A model generated the notes under the pieces. It was not told the DNA's origin and did not search any database. It saw only the letters and a list, made by a program, of their open reading frames with translations. Below are positions 11,301 to 22,690 of a stretch of 64,000 nucleotides of DNA, piece by piece (positions within the stretch are counted from its first letter, which is position 1; each line of letters starts with the position of its first letter). This DNA comes from Podaxis mareebaensis (lineage: Eukaryota > Basidiomycota > Agaricomycetes > Agaricales > Agaricaceae). The translations under genes were made by a program, and so were the position numbers. Location of the stretch: positions 1 to 64,000 of the forward strand of contig JAEUWP010000143.1 in assembly GCA_018524725.1 (NCBI GenBank). The letters are read 5' to 3'.

Positions 11301-12546
11301 TTAGGGTTAAACGGTCAAGATAGACAATCTCGACAAGACTCCATCATGACACTAGCGTCCAGGGTTGGAACTTGAGAACCGCCCGGTGGCTTTAAAGGAG
11401 AAAGCGTTGGGGTATAAATGGCTGTGAGAACGTAGTTTGTCACTACACAGGGTAGATGATAGATAAGGTAGAGCCACATTATGAGCACGTGGGCAAGCCT
11501 ATGTCGAGGACGGGTGTCTTTGACAGCGACCGAAGCTGTTATCAAACATTATCTCTGCAAGAGGCCATAATATCATCCGGGTATAACAATATCTTTGTTT
11601 GATCGCAGGAGGTGAAGCATACCTAAGAATATCTTCGTAAGATCTCCTTGCGTATAGCACACGGCGTGCACACGGAAGAGTTCTAAGTCTGTACAGGAAG
11701 GAGGAAAGCACGCCAAGCATCATATGGCAAGAAGACTCCGATTTGGATGATATAGCATAGATAGAACGTTATCCTCTCTTGCAGAAGGTGCCTGCCTTCG
11801 AGAGTCAAGTGTAATGGGAAGAAAGCTGAGGAATGAGCAATACGGAGCTGGCCGAGTGTTTTCGACGACCAACGGTAGGGTTTGAAGCCTGAGGCCTGAG
11901 AAGTAGCAGGCGTCCAAACTACTAGGGACCTGTGCTCCACGGGGTTCACGGGAAGTAAATGAGGGACTCAGGAGTTCACTCTGTGAGCGCCAGTACGTAT
12001 ATATGACGTATGGTATCAGATACGAAAGCACCAGCACCAAGCCACGCACGGTCATTAGAAGCTAGAAAGGGGAAGGGATGAGTTGGATGAAGGAAGGTGA
12101 TTTGAATAAACGCGACCGCAATTTAAGGGAGGGCACACACCACTCAGGACGTGACCTTCATCACGAGACCGTCTTGACTACTTTCCCGACTGCCTGCCTT
12201 CAGAATCTTCAGTCAGCACCTAACAAAGCTGAGTGCTCTCAGTTTTTCAGAATCATCACCGTCAACCCTCGAACATTTGAATCTTCACCGACCGCACGGC
12301 GAGCTAAAGGACCCCTCTGTAAGAATATATGCCATCACGTGTCACGAACATATAGAATGTCACCTCGCGACTAGGATGCAGGATAAAGGTAGGCAGAGTG
12401 TAAATGAGCCGGCACATTATATGTAAATTACTCGAGGCAATCCCACACCCTATTCGACGAGGTACATTTTGTCGCGATTTCCGAATCTCACACGACCTCA
12501 AGCGCCTGAGGCCTGAGATTTCGCACCTTTGCCGTGAACCGCCACC
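8312..12546. other. 4.2-kb gene-poor region with unassigned short frames
   Basis: No frame here matches a family I recognise. The longest open stretches (about 167 codons at 8641-9144 on plus, 124 at 9422-9796 on plus, 98 at 10060-10356 on minus, 111 at 11720-12055 on minus) could be chance, decayed genes or exons of lineage-specific genes. The minus frame around 10032-10253, with segments such as ARWINLFSDEGFSYP, reads most like protein but I could not join it to neighbours. I see no terminal repeats, tRNA or array structure. Confidence 0.5.
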
Positions 12547-14794
12547 ATGACTAGCGAGATTCTACAAGGCGCTCATGATTGTGTCCTCAATAACCCACAA
12601 TTCAACGCCATTAATCTGACGATTAACTCTCCGGTCCATAAGACAAAGGGTGTGGTAGATCACGCTGATCTGTGGAGTCTGTTGCTAATGTGAATAAGGC
12701 AAGGGCCTAAAACTGCTCCTCAAGGAATCCATGCCGGATGCTTTTCATGATTCCTCTGCTCGCGACCCACCGCCCAGATGCCATCCCAGCACTCGCAAGA
12801 GTTTCATCGACGAGGTTACCAGCTGGGGACTAGGTGCCATTCACCACACCCAACGCATGATGTGGATGCGTGGGCCTGCTGGTGCCGGAAAATCGGCTGT
12901 GGCCCAGTCATGCATCGAGCGCCTAGCTGAACAGAACAAGCTAGGAGCGGCACTCTTCTTTTCCCGCCATAACGAAAGGCACGATTCGCTCAAACTATTC
13001 ACCTCACTCTCCTACCAAATCGGTACCATTTTCCGTGCATACGGTGAAATCCTTGATCGGGACATACTAAACGACCCAAATCTCCTCAAGAAATCGCGAA
13101 ACCAGCAGTTTCACGATTTCTTTGTCAAACCTCTGCAAGAGATTCAAGAACGAGGAGAAGCTGTGGAGGAGAGGGTGATCATCATTGACGGACTTGATGA
13201 ATGTGAGGGAATTGACGCCCAATGTGACATAATCGAAATAATCGCGACGTCTGTTCGGAATGGGACTACACCATTTCGCTGGGCCTTCTTCAGTCGTCCC
13301 GAGCCCCATGTCACGGCGTCCTTTGAGTCAAACCACATACTCCAGTTCACCCTTAAAATCGAGCTGCCGGTGTCTCGGGAGATCGATCACGAGATCTTCT
13401 GCTATCTTGCAGACGAACTCAAGAAAATACGGGAACGGAACAAACTGCCAGTATCGTGGCCATCCGAAGGAGTCATTGAAACCCTCGTCATACTCTCTGC
13501 GGGCCTGTTCATCTACGCAGCAACAGTTATTCGTTTTGTTGGGGAACGCGATTCGCTTGGTCCGGATGACCAGCTATGTGCCGTTCTTGCACTTGCCACG
13601 GCTGCCAAAGGAAAAACGAGCTCGGGCCATCCCTTGGCATCTCTCGATCTATTCTACACTCTCATTATGCAGCGCGTTCCCTCGAAACACCTTCCAGTAA
13701 TCCTGAAAATGTTACTGTTCAGGAGTTGTGATCATCGGGACCTCACCCCTGAGGAGCATGCTAATGCCCTTGGTTTTTCCGAGGCGCAGGTGCTGACTGC
13801 CTTTAGCTCACTTCAATCCGTGCTAGAATTAAGACTTGGCTTTTTTTCGTTCATATTTTTTTACCATGCATCATTTCTAGACTTCATACAAGACCCGGAG
13901 CGGTCCAAGGAGTTCTGTGTCTGGTCTAGTTGCCTGGATGTCACTCGAAGACAACTGTTGGATCGCTTGAACAATGTGCACTCTGAGAGTATGGGTATGT
14001 GTGGGTTCGGGACTACAAGGGATCAATCTGTCTGATAGTCTTTTTGGGTTGTTCAGGAGGATCAATTCACATTGACATTACATGGCCCCATCAGCACATG
14101 AATGATGGAAAAGAGGTGTATCGAAACTTGCTTAGCCACTTTTTTCTACTCCTCTTATCTGGGCGCCCCTTGGAATCCTCGGCAGCTGCGGCTCTAGTTG
14201 ACTTCCAATTTGGAATGATCCCTTGCCTGCTGAACCGCTGGGTTTGGCCTCGTCATCACTTTTCTCCCATGACACTGAGAGGAAACGTAAGCTCATATGT
14301 CTCTGTACCCTTAGTCGGTCTTACTGACGCCACAAGTACAGATTCCTACCGAATTTCGTGACAGAATTGTCCGGTCTGGTGACAGTTTGTGGCTCAAGTT
14401 GTGGAGGCAGTCATCTGCAAGCCCAAGTCAATTGTACGTTCTCGGACATGGGAAGAATAAAGTTGTATGCTGGGAATCTTCCTCGATTGGATGGGTACTT
14501 GCTCCATACCCTTATATATGGAAGACCTTATTCAAACGCTAACGCTGAAGCTGGATTCGTAATAGTGACTACGCAAGATATTTAGTCTGTATTACCCCTA
14601 ATCTACATCTACTGGAATGCGGAGCACACGCGTACGCCAGAGCCGAGGTCATATGGAACCAGAGGGTCAGTGGCGAGCTGAAATTAGAGCACCTTGTTGG
14701 TGAACCGTGCAGGTGGCAGTCGCTATTCAAGTACATCAACGATACAAGTGGATTTAGGGAGTGCTGGGAGACTAGACGAGGAATGGGACCATGA
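12547..14794 (+). CDS. NACHT-domain NLR-like STAND protein (agaric type)
   Basis: A fungal NOD-like receptor, the class linked to non-self recognition and regulated cell death. The ATG at 12547 sits in GCCACCATGA. Proposed exons: 12547-12649, 12699-13994, 14057-14286, 14342-14433, 14566-14794, about 650 residues. The N-terminal stretch NNPQFNAINLTIN resembles the short lead common in agaric NLRs. The NACHT domain follows: lead-in MPDAFHDS, CHPSTR, Walker A GPAGAGKSA, Walker B VIIIDGLDEC, then FSRPEPH. The winged-helix tail includes FYHASFLDFIQDPERS. No WD, ankyrin or TPR repeats follow; a short C-terminal module ends the protein. The last junction is uncertain: reading through 14434 gives GHGKNKVVCWESSS and a stop at 14540-14542, while splicing 14434-14565 joins to a second coherent frame (YLVCITPNLHLLECG, EHLVGEPCRWQSLF) ending at 14794. 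Both may occur. Confidence 0.87.
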
Positions 14795-14801
14795 AGAAGA
14801 T

Positions 14802-14852
14802 AAGAAGGAAGAAGGGGGAAAAGAAAGAGGAAGAGGAGGAAGAGGAGGAAAG
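14802..14852 (+). repeat. Polypurine tract
   Basis: Fifty-one consecutive purines start a few bases after the NLR stop codon, built from GAA, GAGG and AAGG units. Such tracts can form triplex DNA and often mark 3' flanks or slippage-prone sites. It is not coding in the preferred NLR model. Confidence 0.8.
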
Positions 14853-16086
14853 CGAGAGTCCAGAACCAAGCATAGCCCTACCCTTCATCTCACCTTTATC
14901 ATCTTCCATTTTCCCCACATTCATACGACATATCATATCGTATAAACCTTCACGGGCTCCTTAGATAGATCCCTTAGTGCATCGTATAATTAGTCTATCA
15001 ATCCTTAGAGATACTAATAGCGACGCCATAAACGACGCAGTAGATATAGCCTTGATCCAAAATAGCGATAGGGACAATAGGACCAGTCGAGCTTAGCCAT
15101 AATGCAAACGGACCCGAAGGTCTTACATAGTGGGGAAAAACTAATCTACATTGTTGTGCTTTGCTCGTCCCCTGATTCCCTGCACCTCGGTATATCGCCA
15201 CCTCGGCAAGTCCCTTCAACGCCGCTTCTAACGGACCCGGCCGATTAACCACGTCCTAAATCCACCCACTTCGCAAGTAGGCGTTGGTCTAACCAGTATC
15301 CACTTGCCATGCGCCAACGTAATTCGGACATCTATACCCTGCTAGAACCAGGTGTCGATCCTCGTGGGCATAAATACTGACAGCCACACGGGTACTAGAA
15401 GCCATACTAGGTACCGAGGCTCGGTGCCTTCAGAAGGACCTTACATATCTATCCCCGACGTCAAACGACATTCTTTCTCCTTGCAGAGCCCCCTATCCTT
15501 GGTGTTTGTTAGTCTTGAGTGAACATTGATTTGATTTATATATTCTTGCAATCAGAACCGACAGGGTTAGCGGGTGGATTATCTGTTGCATTCATGATAG
15601 GTTGGTCCTAAGCACCATGCCATACACGGCTATTCCAATAACAAAGTAGTAGACAATTTGGGGAGGGTAGAGATGTTATAGGAGCACAAATGGACCAAGC
15701 GGTCAAAAGGAACACGCCTTTGAACGAATATACACTCGGGGAGTGCTGTGTATTGCATAAACCAAGAAATAGGGAGAAGGTAACCGAGTAAAGACTGATA
15801 GGGTATGCGAGCCTGTAAACCAGGCTAAGAACCAGTGAACGATATGGAATGGACAGTCGTAAGGAGGGGATCGCAAACGAGGATATGGAAAATAAAAGAG
15901 CGTTGAGGGGAGTGATTTGTTCCAAAAAGCCCAGGAGAGGATCATAAAAATAGGATACAGAGAGATGCAAATAGAAGGATAAAACGCCTTTAATTACTGA
16001 CCAAAGACAGACCTGAGATGTCACGGCGACGGGAAACGCAGGCTGCAGATGTAATCTGCCCCTCTCTGTTTCCGTCTTGACGCTTC
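14853..16086. other. Intergenic region after the NLR, no gene seen
   Basis: Holds the NLR 3' flank and the 3' side of the minus-strand gene ending at 16087. An 84-codon minus frame at 14998-15252 and a 160-codon minus frame at 15608-16090 are open but look like nothing known; the second is rich in Leu, Ser and Phe and has no supporting splice sites. Confidence 0.5.
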
Positions 16087-18226
16087 TCATCCCAAAAACG
16101 CCAACTCCGTCATTCTCCTAACCTCATCGTCCTTAATCGCGTTCATCTCCATGATGATACTTCCTCGACTATGCAGTGTCGGACCAACTGGCCTCCGACT
16201 GGGTGCTCTCAACTCTGCACCCGACTCTCCATTGACACCAGTCCCAACACCAGGAGTCGGATTAAATTGACTTGGCAGTCTCGGCGATGATGGCATATAA
16301 GAAGCATCAAACGTCTTCGCACGGCCACTCGTACTCGACGGCGCAAGAGACGAGGCATCATACGCAGACTTGGGCCTCGTGAAAGTCGACGCGACCCTCT
16401 TCAAGTTCCCAAATGACGCCGAAACCGAAATTCTCTTGGATCCTCCTGGCGCGGGAGGTTCCAGTGACTGACCCCTCTTAAAAGGGTTGAACGACTTCCT
16501 CTTGTCTTGTTTCCCTGGATCGGTAAATCCTCTGCCTCGTCGTTGTGGAGCCGGAGTCTCAGGTACTGCAAGCGTGGCCGAATGCCCTTCCGAAACCGGA
16601 GACAGAGGTAGTGGGATTTCCTCTGGGATCACCTCATGCTCGGTTACCAAGGCTTCTTCCACAGGACTCTCCACGATCATAGGAATGTCGCGTCTATGCT
16701 CTGGTGTCTTGACTTTCATTGTGTTATTTTTGCCTTTTGGGCCACTAACGTAACCTGTACCAGGGACGGCACTCAGCGACTCTGCCGTATTTATGGAGAT
16801 CGTTGTCGCTGTCCTGGAACAGGTATCCAGCGATGGCGTCATCAGGGAAGAAGCTGATTCGGAGATGGAAGGCATCTGGGTGAGCGATTCCGAGCGCCTA
16901 TGTTGGAGGGAGGTGGTAAGGGAGGAAGAGGAAGGGAATTCACCAAAGGAGTTCACATGGGCCGGAGGCGTCAACGAGATGACAGGGTTCGTAGGGAGAG
17001 ACGCAGATGATGAGGACTTGCGAGAGCCAGAACGGTTGTGCCCACTACAGCTTGACGAGGAGTCAACATCAGCATTTCGCGTGAGATGGAATGACGAAGG
17101 TGGATGACTCGTCGCCGAGGATATAGAAGCTTTTCGACCACCAGGCTTTAAAGGTGTCGACGGAGGTGTGGGCAGAGGGGAAGGAGGGAGAGGAACGGAG
17201 GCCGGGTCGGTTGGACTATGCTCAGCCGATGCAGAGGATCTGCGGGAGGGAATCTTCCGTGTTGAGTCCTTTGCCGGAACTGGTGGTGGGGCTACATCAT
17301 CGTCGGGCAATGGTGAAGGCAATGGAGAGTGGACTTCTGCTACAGTTTCAAGCTCTAGTATTTGAACGGATTCGGCTGATCTTGGAGCTGCGGTACCGAA
17401 ACGGAAAGTTTTCATGCGTTCTCGCTCTTCGGTTTCTGCAGAGTCCACAGAACCCACAGCCTTATTTTTGGCTTCCCATTCCCGCTTGATGAGATCAGCG
17501 GCTGAAGGTTCAGTAGTACTATCAGGAGGCTTGCGATCGGAAGGGACGATGGGAATGTAGCGGTCCTGCTCAGCCTCCTGCCGGCTCAAGTCTTTGGGTG
17601 GTTTGAGAGGAGGAAGCAGCCCACGCTCGCGCAGCGCTGCCTCGCGATTTTGCTTTGCCTGAAGACTTGTATTGGCTGGTGGAGGTGGAGGTGATGTCGG
17701 TGATGCGGGAGACTGGGACCGGAACGTCGTGCTAATTACACGCAAGATTGTCCGTGATTTGGAGCGCGGACGTTGGAGAGAATGCTTGCTAGAGAACCAA
17801 TGCCACATTAGAAGAGGGAGGGGGAACGGGCAAAGGCGAGGTACCTGACTGGGTCTGCACTGTCTGGCTTTTGGTTGGCTGTTGGCTTGTTTGGCACACC
17901 ACTTGATCAAGGTAGACGGACATGAGACAGGACGCCTGATGTATGAGGCTGGCCACACACCTGTTACCAGCAGTCCCCACCTCATTAGCATTGATGACGG
18001 CCATGTCCGCTGGCGTAGTCGCGAGCTTAAGCTTAGATCCGGAAGGGGCGGGAGGATTACCAGATGCGAGGAAGCGGGTGGGACTGATCAAGTCGAGGAA
18101 AGACCTGCGTGACTTCATGGAGCTGGCTTCCAAAGAGGGACGAACTGGAGGGGGAAGGGGAGAGAACGATCGGGGAGTCGAGCTTTCCTCTGGAAAGTGG
18201 GGGAGGGGGCGGAGAGTAGTTGCCAT
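16087..18226 (-). CDS. Long disordered Ser/Pro-rich protein of unknown function
   Basis: Not recognised as a named family. The model uses three minus-strand exons: 18226-17981, 17885-17845 (41 nt) and 17788-16087, giving 662 residues. The N-terminus MATTLRPLPHFPEE contains SRRSFLDLISPTRFLASG. The middle contains PRSKSRTILRVISTTF followed by a basic, Pro-rich stretch. Most of the rest is Ser/Pro/Thr-rich with many SP and RRxS sites, for example QHRRSESLTQMPS and KRKSFNPFKRGQS. The C-terminus GSIIMEMNAIKDDEVRRMTELAFLG looks ordered and is probably the conserved part. The long frame stays open up to 17991, but that upstream stretch reads like intron, which is why I prefer the spliced N-terminus. 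The acceptor of intron 1 is the weakest call. Pattern and composition suggest a phosphoregulated scaffold, but no function can be assigned. Confidence 0.72.
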
Positions 18227-20453
18227 TAGATAGATGTCCAAGGGCAAGGAGGTCAAGGATAAATGATGGAGAGCGAGAGCATGTGCTGGCTGAGAAAACG
18301 GGCTCTGGAAGATGCGATCTCTTCCCCTTCAAGTCACCTGAAATAGTCCTATAGAGTTCCGGGGAACTACAACGCCACTGGCGTCAATTAGTCCCTGGCA
18401 GTTATTCCACTCCTAGCGGCCAACTGCAAAGCACTGAGCAGAGAGAAATTAGGCGGGAACAGGATCTGCATGGTCTTATGGAGCTTATGAAGTCGCTCCC
18501 AGTCGCCCCATGAAACGAAACGAATCACAGTGCTGGCGTGGGAACGGCCGGCTTGCCCAATCGACCACCCTGGAATGTGGGGGTTATCCCCGGTTGGATT
18601 TCATCTCAGATTTTCTTTGTCGAAGCGTCCGCTGGGCGGTGCTCATGAGTCTTGTAGACGGCTGAGCCTTTCTTCCTCACCACAATCAACACTCATTTGA
18701 AAGTTTCTCTTTGTTCTTCCTGTGGAGCTTCTCCTCCAGCAGACTCCCCATTGCCATAGTTCGCTTAGTTCCACCAAGAAGCACCCTCGTGTGAACACTT
18801 CTTCCCGCGCATTGACGCGAGGCTGACCCGCACTTTCTTGGACGCACCGATAAAACCGTCACCGTTGGTCAAACAACGTGTAACTCGCTTGAGTCTCTGT
18901 GCATCAATCACCTTTCCTCAGTTCCTGAGGATATACGAGGGTCCCTCAAAGTTCATTACTTATGACAGGTCTGAAAGTTCGCAAGGGACCGGTCCAACCC
19001 ATCTGATCGTATGTTTTCCATGTCAAGGAATGGAACATCTTCCGGTTTCAGGTCCCGCAGTCAACAATCGCCGTTAAACCCCACCATCAATTCCTCCCTT
19101 CTATACCTACTAAGCGGGTAAATGTCGCTTTCGTATTGGAACAAAATCAACCGCCAGGGACGCCAGGCGTTTCTGAATGTTACTCAATTTCGGAACTTGA
19201 TGGGCACAGGCGTCCACATGGGTCAGCCTGGGTCAGCCCCTCGGCGATGGAAAACTTATTATGCGCCCGAGGTGAACTCCCCACGTCGCACACGCATTTG
19301 TTTCCGTCTCAATAACCACAATATCCTCGAGATGTAGTTAGTGTTCTTCGGGCGAACGCGACCTATCTCGGATGCTGTCCCATTTACTTTGGCAGCTTGG
19401 TCAATTCGCCACAAAAGCGTAATGACTTTACCTCTTAGCTCCCGTAATATTGATCCAGAGCCGATCCTGACAGTTGTTATGCTGAAAGACTCCCCACTCA
19501 GATCGACAGACGTTATGGCTTGCTCCTGGATCGTGTCCTTGGACAACAGCTGACCCGACATTTGACGTGACTGTGTGGGTAGGTGTTTACATGCATCTAC
19601 GACCGTCGACGCCGAACAATCAACGTACAAGTTCTGTCGAGACGACTCCCACACGAAACAAGTCATCGATGCTATTAATACTATTCGGAAGTTCGCGCAA
19701 AGGATGTTACCAGTTACCAAAGAAAACTGAATAGGCTTCGCTTTTCGAAACCGACCCAGAGTTTTCGTCTCAACGCAGAATACCTCGATACTGTAACTCG
19801 CTTGGCAGCGAATCCTACGCCATGATCTCTTTTCAAGTCTCGTTCTGTGTAGCCTCTCCAAACTCGCTTTGCCTCTGCACGATCGACGACCTAAGCTCCA
19901 CCAACATTCTTTCATCGAAACCTAAAGCTTCTACAAGCTTTTTACCCAGGGTCGCCCCACTCCACCTTCTTGAACGACAATCACGAAAGAGACGTACGTA
20001 TCTACGTTGTGGCTCAAGTCGCTGATCATTTTCTCGAAGCCACGTATCAGTGTCGTGTCGGAGCCAGAGTTTAAGAAGCATGGGACATGCCCTTACGCGT
20101 GGCGACCATGAGGATGCGTTGGGTGCTCTGCAGAATCCGTCTAAACCCTACATGCCTTCTGCACACTCTTGAGTCATAATCGTGCTCTATTCATTGACTG
20201 ACGATATTATTGTATTGGATCCTTGGAATTGGCAATGTTCCGTGTTAGGTTCCGTTGGCATTTGAATAAAACCGTTGCGAAAACGCTGTACCCTACTTCT
20301 GTCATTTAATAAGTACGACAACGCATTAAGACGCAAGAAAGACCCCGACGGTGTCTTTCAGCGAAATGGGCGCTAATAGCAGTAATGATTCGAAGCCTGT
20401 GATCACATAATAACCACCCAGCCACGTTCGAGATCGCTTTCCCAGATGCCATC
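18227..20453. other. Gene-poor region containing one unexplained 218-codon frame
   Basis: Between the disordered-protein gene (-) and FRA10AC1 (+). The main open frame is on the minus strand, 19915-19259, with an ATG start and 218 codons. It contains a protein-like stretch SGESFSITTVRIGSGSI and LRELRGKVITLLWRIDQAA. A second minus frame, 20081-19833, overlaps it in another phase. I could not join them by splice sites or match either to a family. No repeats or RNA genes are evident. Confidence 0.45.
19259..19915 (-). CDS. Uncertain 218-codon open frame
   Basis: Unrecognised. It begins with an ATG, has no introns in this reading, and its second half (residues about 120-218) alternates hydrophobic and charged residues more like a folded protein than the Arg-rich first half. 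In a genome this intron-dense, an uninterrupted frame of this length is somewhat unlikely by chance, but the first part overlaps another open frame and no family motif supports it. It may be one exon of a lineage-specific gene, a decayed gene, or chance. Confidence 0.25.
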   Translation of the reverse strand: MKECWWSLGRRSCRGKASLERLHRTRLEKRSWRRIRCQASYSIEVFCVETKTLGRFRKAKPIQFSLVTGNILCANFRIVLIASMTCFVWESSRQNLYVDCSASTVVDACKHLPTQSRQMSGQLLSKDTIQEQAITSVDLSGESFSITTVRIGSGSILRELRGKVITLLWRIDQAAKVNGTASEIGRVRPKNTNYISRILWLLRRKQMRVRRGEFTSGA

Positions 20454-21603
20454 ATGTCACTATACCCAACCAAAGCATATCCCATAACAAAAGGTCTCTC
20501 GGAATTCGAGATCCTTAAAGCATCACACAAGTACGCCATCCACTTTTATCTAATCTGAGCCGGGAGGCTGACTTGAGAGTGACTGACTAGATTCCTCCGA
20601 GAAGACGACACTCCCAACGACAAGAACGAGAACGAAACTTCAGCCAAAGCCAGTGCGAATGCAAGCAAGACGTGGGAGGACAAACTAGCAGAAAAGTACT
20701 ACGAGAATCTCTACCGTGAATTCGCAGTATGTGATTTGAAACATTACAAGTCTGGTAACGTACGTATCTTCCATTCCCATTCCCTTCCTCCTTATTCATT
20801 GATTCTGTCTTGATTAGTTTGCACTCCGCTGGCGCACAGAATCTGAAGTCCTCTCTGGCGCGGGCGAATCCACATGCGGGAACACACGATGCAAATACCA
20901 CTACACTTCCTCAGAATCATTATCTAGGAAGAAGAAGAAACCGCAGCTGACGACATTGGAACTACCATTTGCGTATGTTGAGCATGGGGAGGCTAAGAGC
21001 GCGTTGGTGAAAGTCGTCCTATGTCCAAGGTGTGCGAAAAAGTTGATGTGGAAGAGGAGGAAAGATAAGGAGTGTGCAATGGCTATGGAAAGGGGTGAAA
21101 TGGACCAGGCCGATCGTGCGTTGGGTGATGGGGATGGTGTAAGTGAGAGTGAGGATTCAGAGGTTGAGGTTGAGGGGCTTAGGAGGAAAGGGAAAGGGAA
21201 AGAAAGGGAGAGAGAAATGGCGGAGAACGGGAATGAAGCTGGGACGGAGCCCATAGGCGAGAAAGCAGACAAGGACTCATGGACGCGTTCGACGGATATG
21301 CACGGGGTGGAGGATCGCAGTCGGAAGCAACATCACCGTGACGACAACTTCAACAACACAGGCCACGAGGGCAAGCCGAGGAAGCGAAGCTCTCGTTCCC
21401 GGTCACCACGACGGCGACATCGTTCACATCCACGCCGCCGTAACGACAACTTCAATAACCCAGGCCACGAGGGCGAGTCGAGGAAACGGAGCTCCCGTTC
21501 TCGATCACCACGACGGCGACATCATTCACATCCACATAATAATCCCCACTTGTCTTCAAGAAAGCGCAGCCGCAGTTGCGACCACGACGGCAGAAATACA
21601 TAA
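20454..21603 (+). CDS. FRA10AC1: FRA10AC1-family protein, spliceosome-associated, with RS tail
   Basis: Homologue of human FRA10AC1, a nuclear protein found with late spliceosomes. Three exons (20454-20530, 20591-20759, 20818-21603) give 343 residues. Core family blocks are clear: EILKASHKFLREDD, WEDKLAEKYYENLYREFAV, CDLKHYKSGNFALRWRTE, EVLSGAGESTCGN, then YVEHGEAKSALVKVVLCPRC and KKLMWKRR. The Cys pairs (CGNTRC and CPRC) look like a zinc-binding site. After residue about 170 the chain becomes acidic, then basic, and ends in an RS-type tail made of a 34-residue unit repeated twice (RKRSSRSRSPRRR). The tail is typical of splicing-speckle proteins and suits the proposed role. This is the intact FRA10AC1 of a duplicated pair; a dead copy lies at about 25080-25600. 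Confidence 0.93.
21341..21538 (+). repeat. 102-nt in-frame tandem repeat encoding the RS tail
   Basis: Two copies with a period of 102 nt (34 codons), beginning at 21341 and 21443, each encoding DNFNN, GHEG, then RKRSSRSRSPRRRH. The copies differ at several third positions, so the duplication is not very recent. Confidence 0.85.
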
Positions 21604-21679
21604 CAGCACTCTACAGTATACGTCTATAGTTTTTAATCGCTTCACCCTCCAACTCAGGCCGAATAATATATAACATGTA

Positions 21680-22690
21680 ACTAGTTCCTCTTCACATGCA
21701 CACATTCTCAACTCCCAGTTTCTGAACCTCAAGCGACCACACCTCGGCGCACAGCCCCAGACAACCCCTCATGCCGACTAACACTTGCAACTCAGCATTT
21801 TCAATTCCGCGCCCATACCTGTATGATCCGTTAACCGCTTTGCTGATCGCGGATCGCGGCACGACATTCGTCAATCTTTTGCTGCACAGTAAGTCGACGT
21901 GTAGGTCGATGCTCGCAAGTTCAAAGAAGGTGCATTAAGGCCAGACTGTGGCTCGGTACGTTACTAGTTGCGTTACTTTCTGAGCACGTGGGGCGAACGA
22001 CGAGGGAGGGGACATACCAAAGTCAAACACTGTTTCTCTGAGGTAGGCGAAATGATTATTGACTGTTACATCGAACTTTCAAGCTTATAAAACACGTCTA
22101 TAATCTTACGTTGTCTAAGCCTAAATAAAACACAGGTGAGAGTTTAAAAGCGAGGAAAAGATCACGACACGTTCACCCTCAACGAATCTCCCCACCCCAA
22201 TCAATAATTAACCCACACCCACCCAATAGAACTACTGGGGCTCGGCGCAACCTCACATCTGGAATCCCGGGCTGGTCGTACGACTCCGTCTACCTGTTTC
22301 CAATGTTCTGGCAAACCACGCATACCACATATGGTTTGTCGATCGTCTGAAGACCGCGAGCCACCTACTGACAAATCCTTTCAACTCTCTCTCCTGACCT
22401 GGCTTCGTTTCGACGCCCTTTTCTACTTGATTTCCTGCGCAATTCTGTCGCTTCGCTTATTATATGACGAAAGTCTGATTTGTTGGTGTAGGCTTTGCAT
22501 ACACTCGCCACTCAATATGCTTCCCTTGTCTTCTATCTTTTATTTCCGATCTTAGGTTGTTTTAGTTTCCGACCATGGACCGACCCCCACTTACGCGTAA
22601 GGGCTAGATGGGTAGTGGGCTAAAGCACCCCAGTGCAACGAGGATAGCGAACTCGGATGGGTAGGATCCTAGCTACGGAGATGCAAGTCG
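21680..22690 (-). pseudogene. Decayed NDUFAF7/MidA copy 1 (C-terminal part)
   Basis: The plus strand here aligns along its length with the 3' half of the intact MidA gene at 25660-26800. Shared landmarks include TGATCGCGGATCGCGGCACG (21843-21862 here), the ACATACC exon end near 22017, the intron with ACACGTCTA, ACTCACCCTGAACGAATCTC-like sequence at about 22173-22192, and the CGGATGGGT block near 22655. Frames are broken by many substitutions and small indels, and no splice-joined product can be made. The 5' exons are missing or unrecognisable. It lies just downstream of intact FRA10AC1, convergent to it, exactly as intact MidA lies relative to the dead FRA10AC1. Confidence 0.85.

Noticed and set aside
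14998..15252. 84-codon minus frame after the NLR
   Set aside because: No family match, no splice partners, and short enough to be chance.
17789..17991. Extension of the long disordered-protein frame upstream to 17991
   Set aside because: The extension contains typical intron ends (GTACCT...CTCTAG), and a better N-terminus is joined by splicing from 18226.
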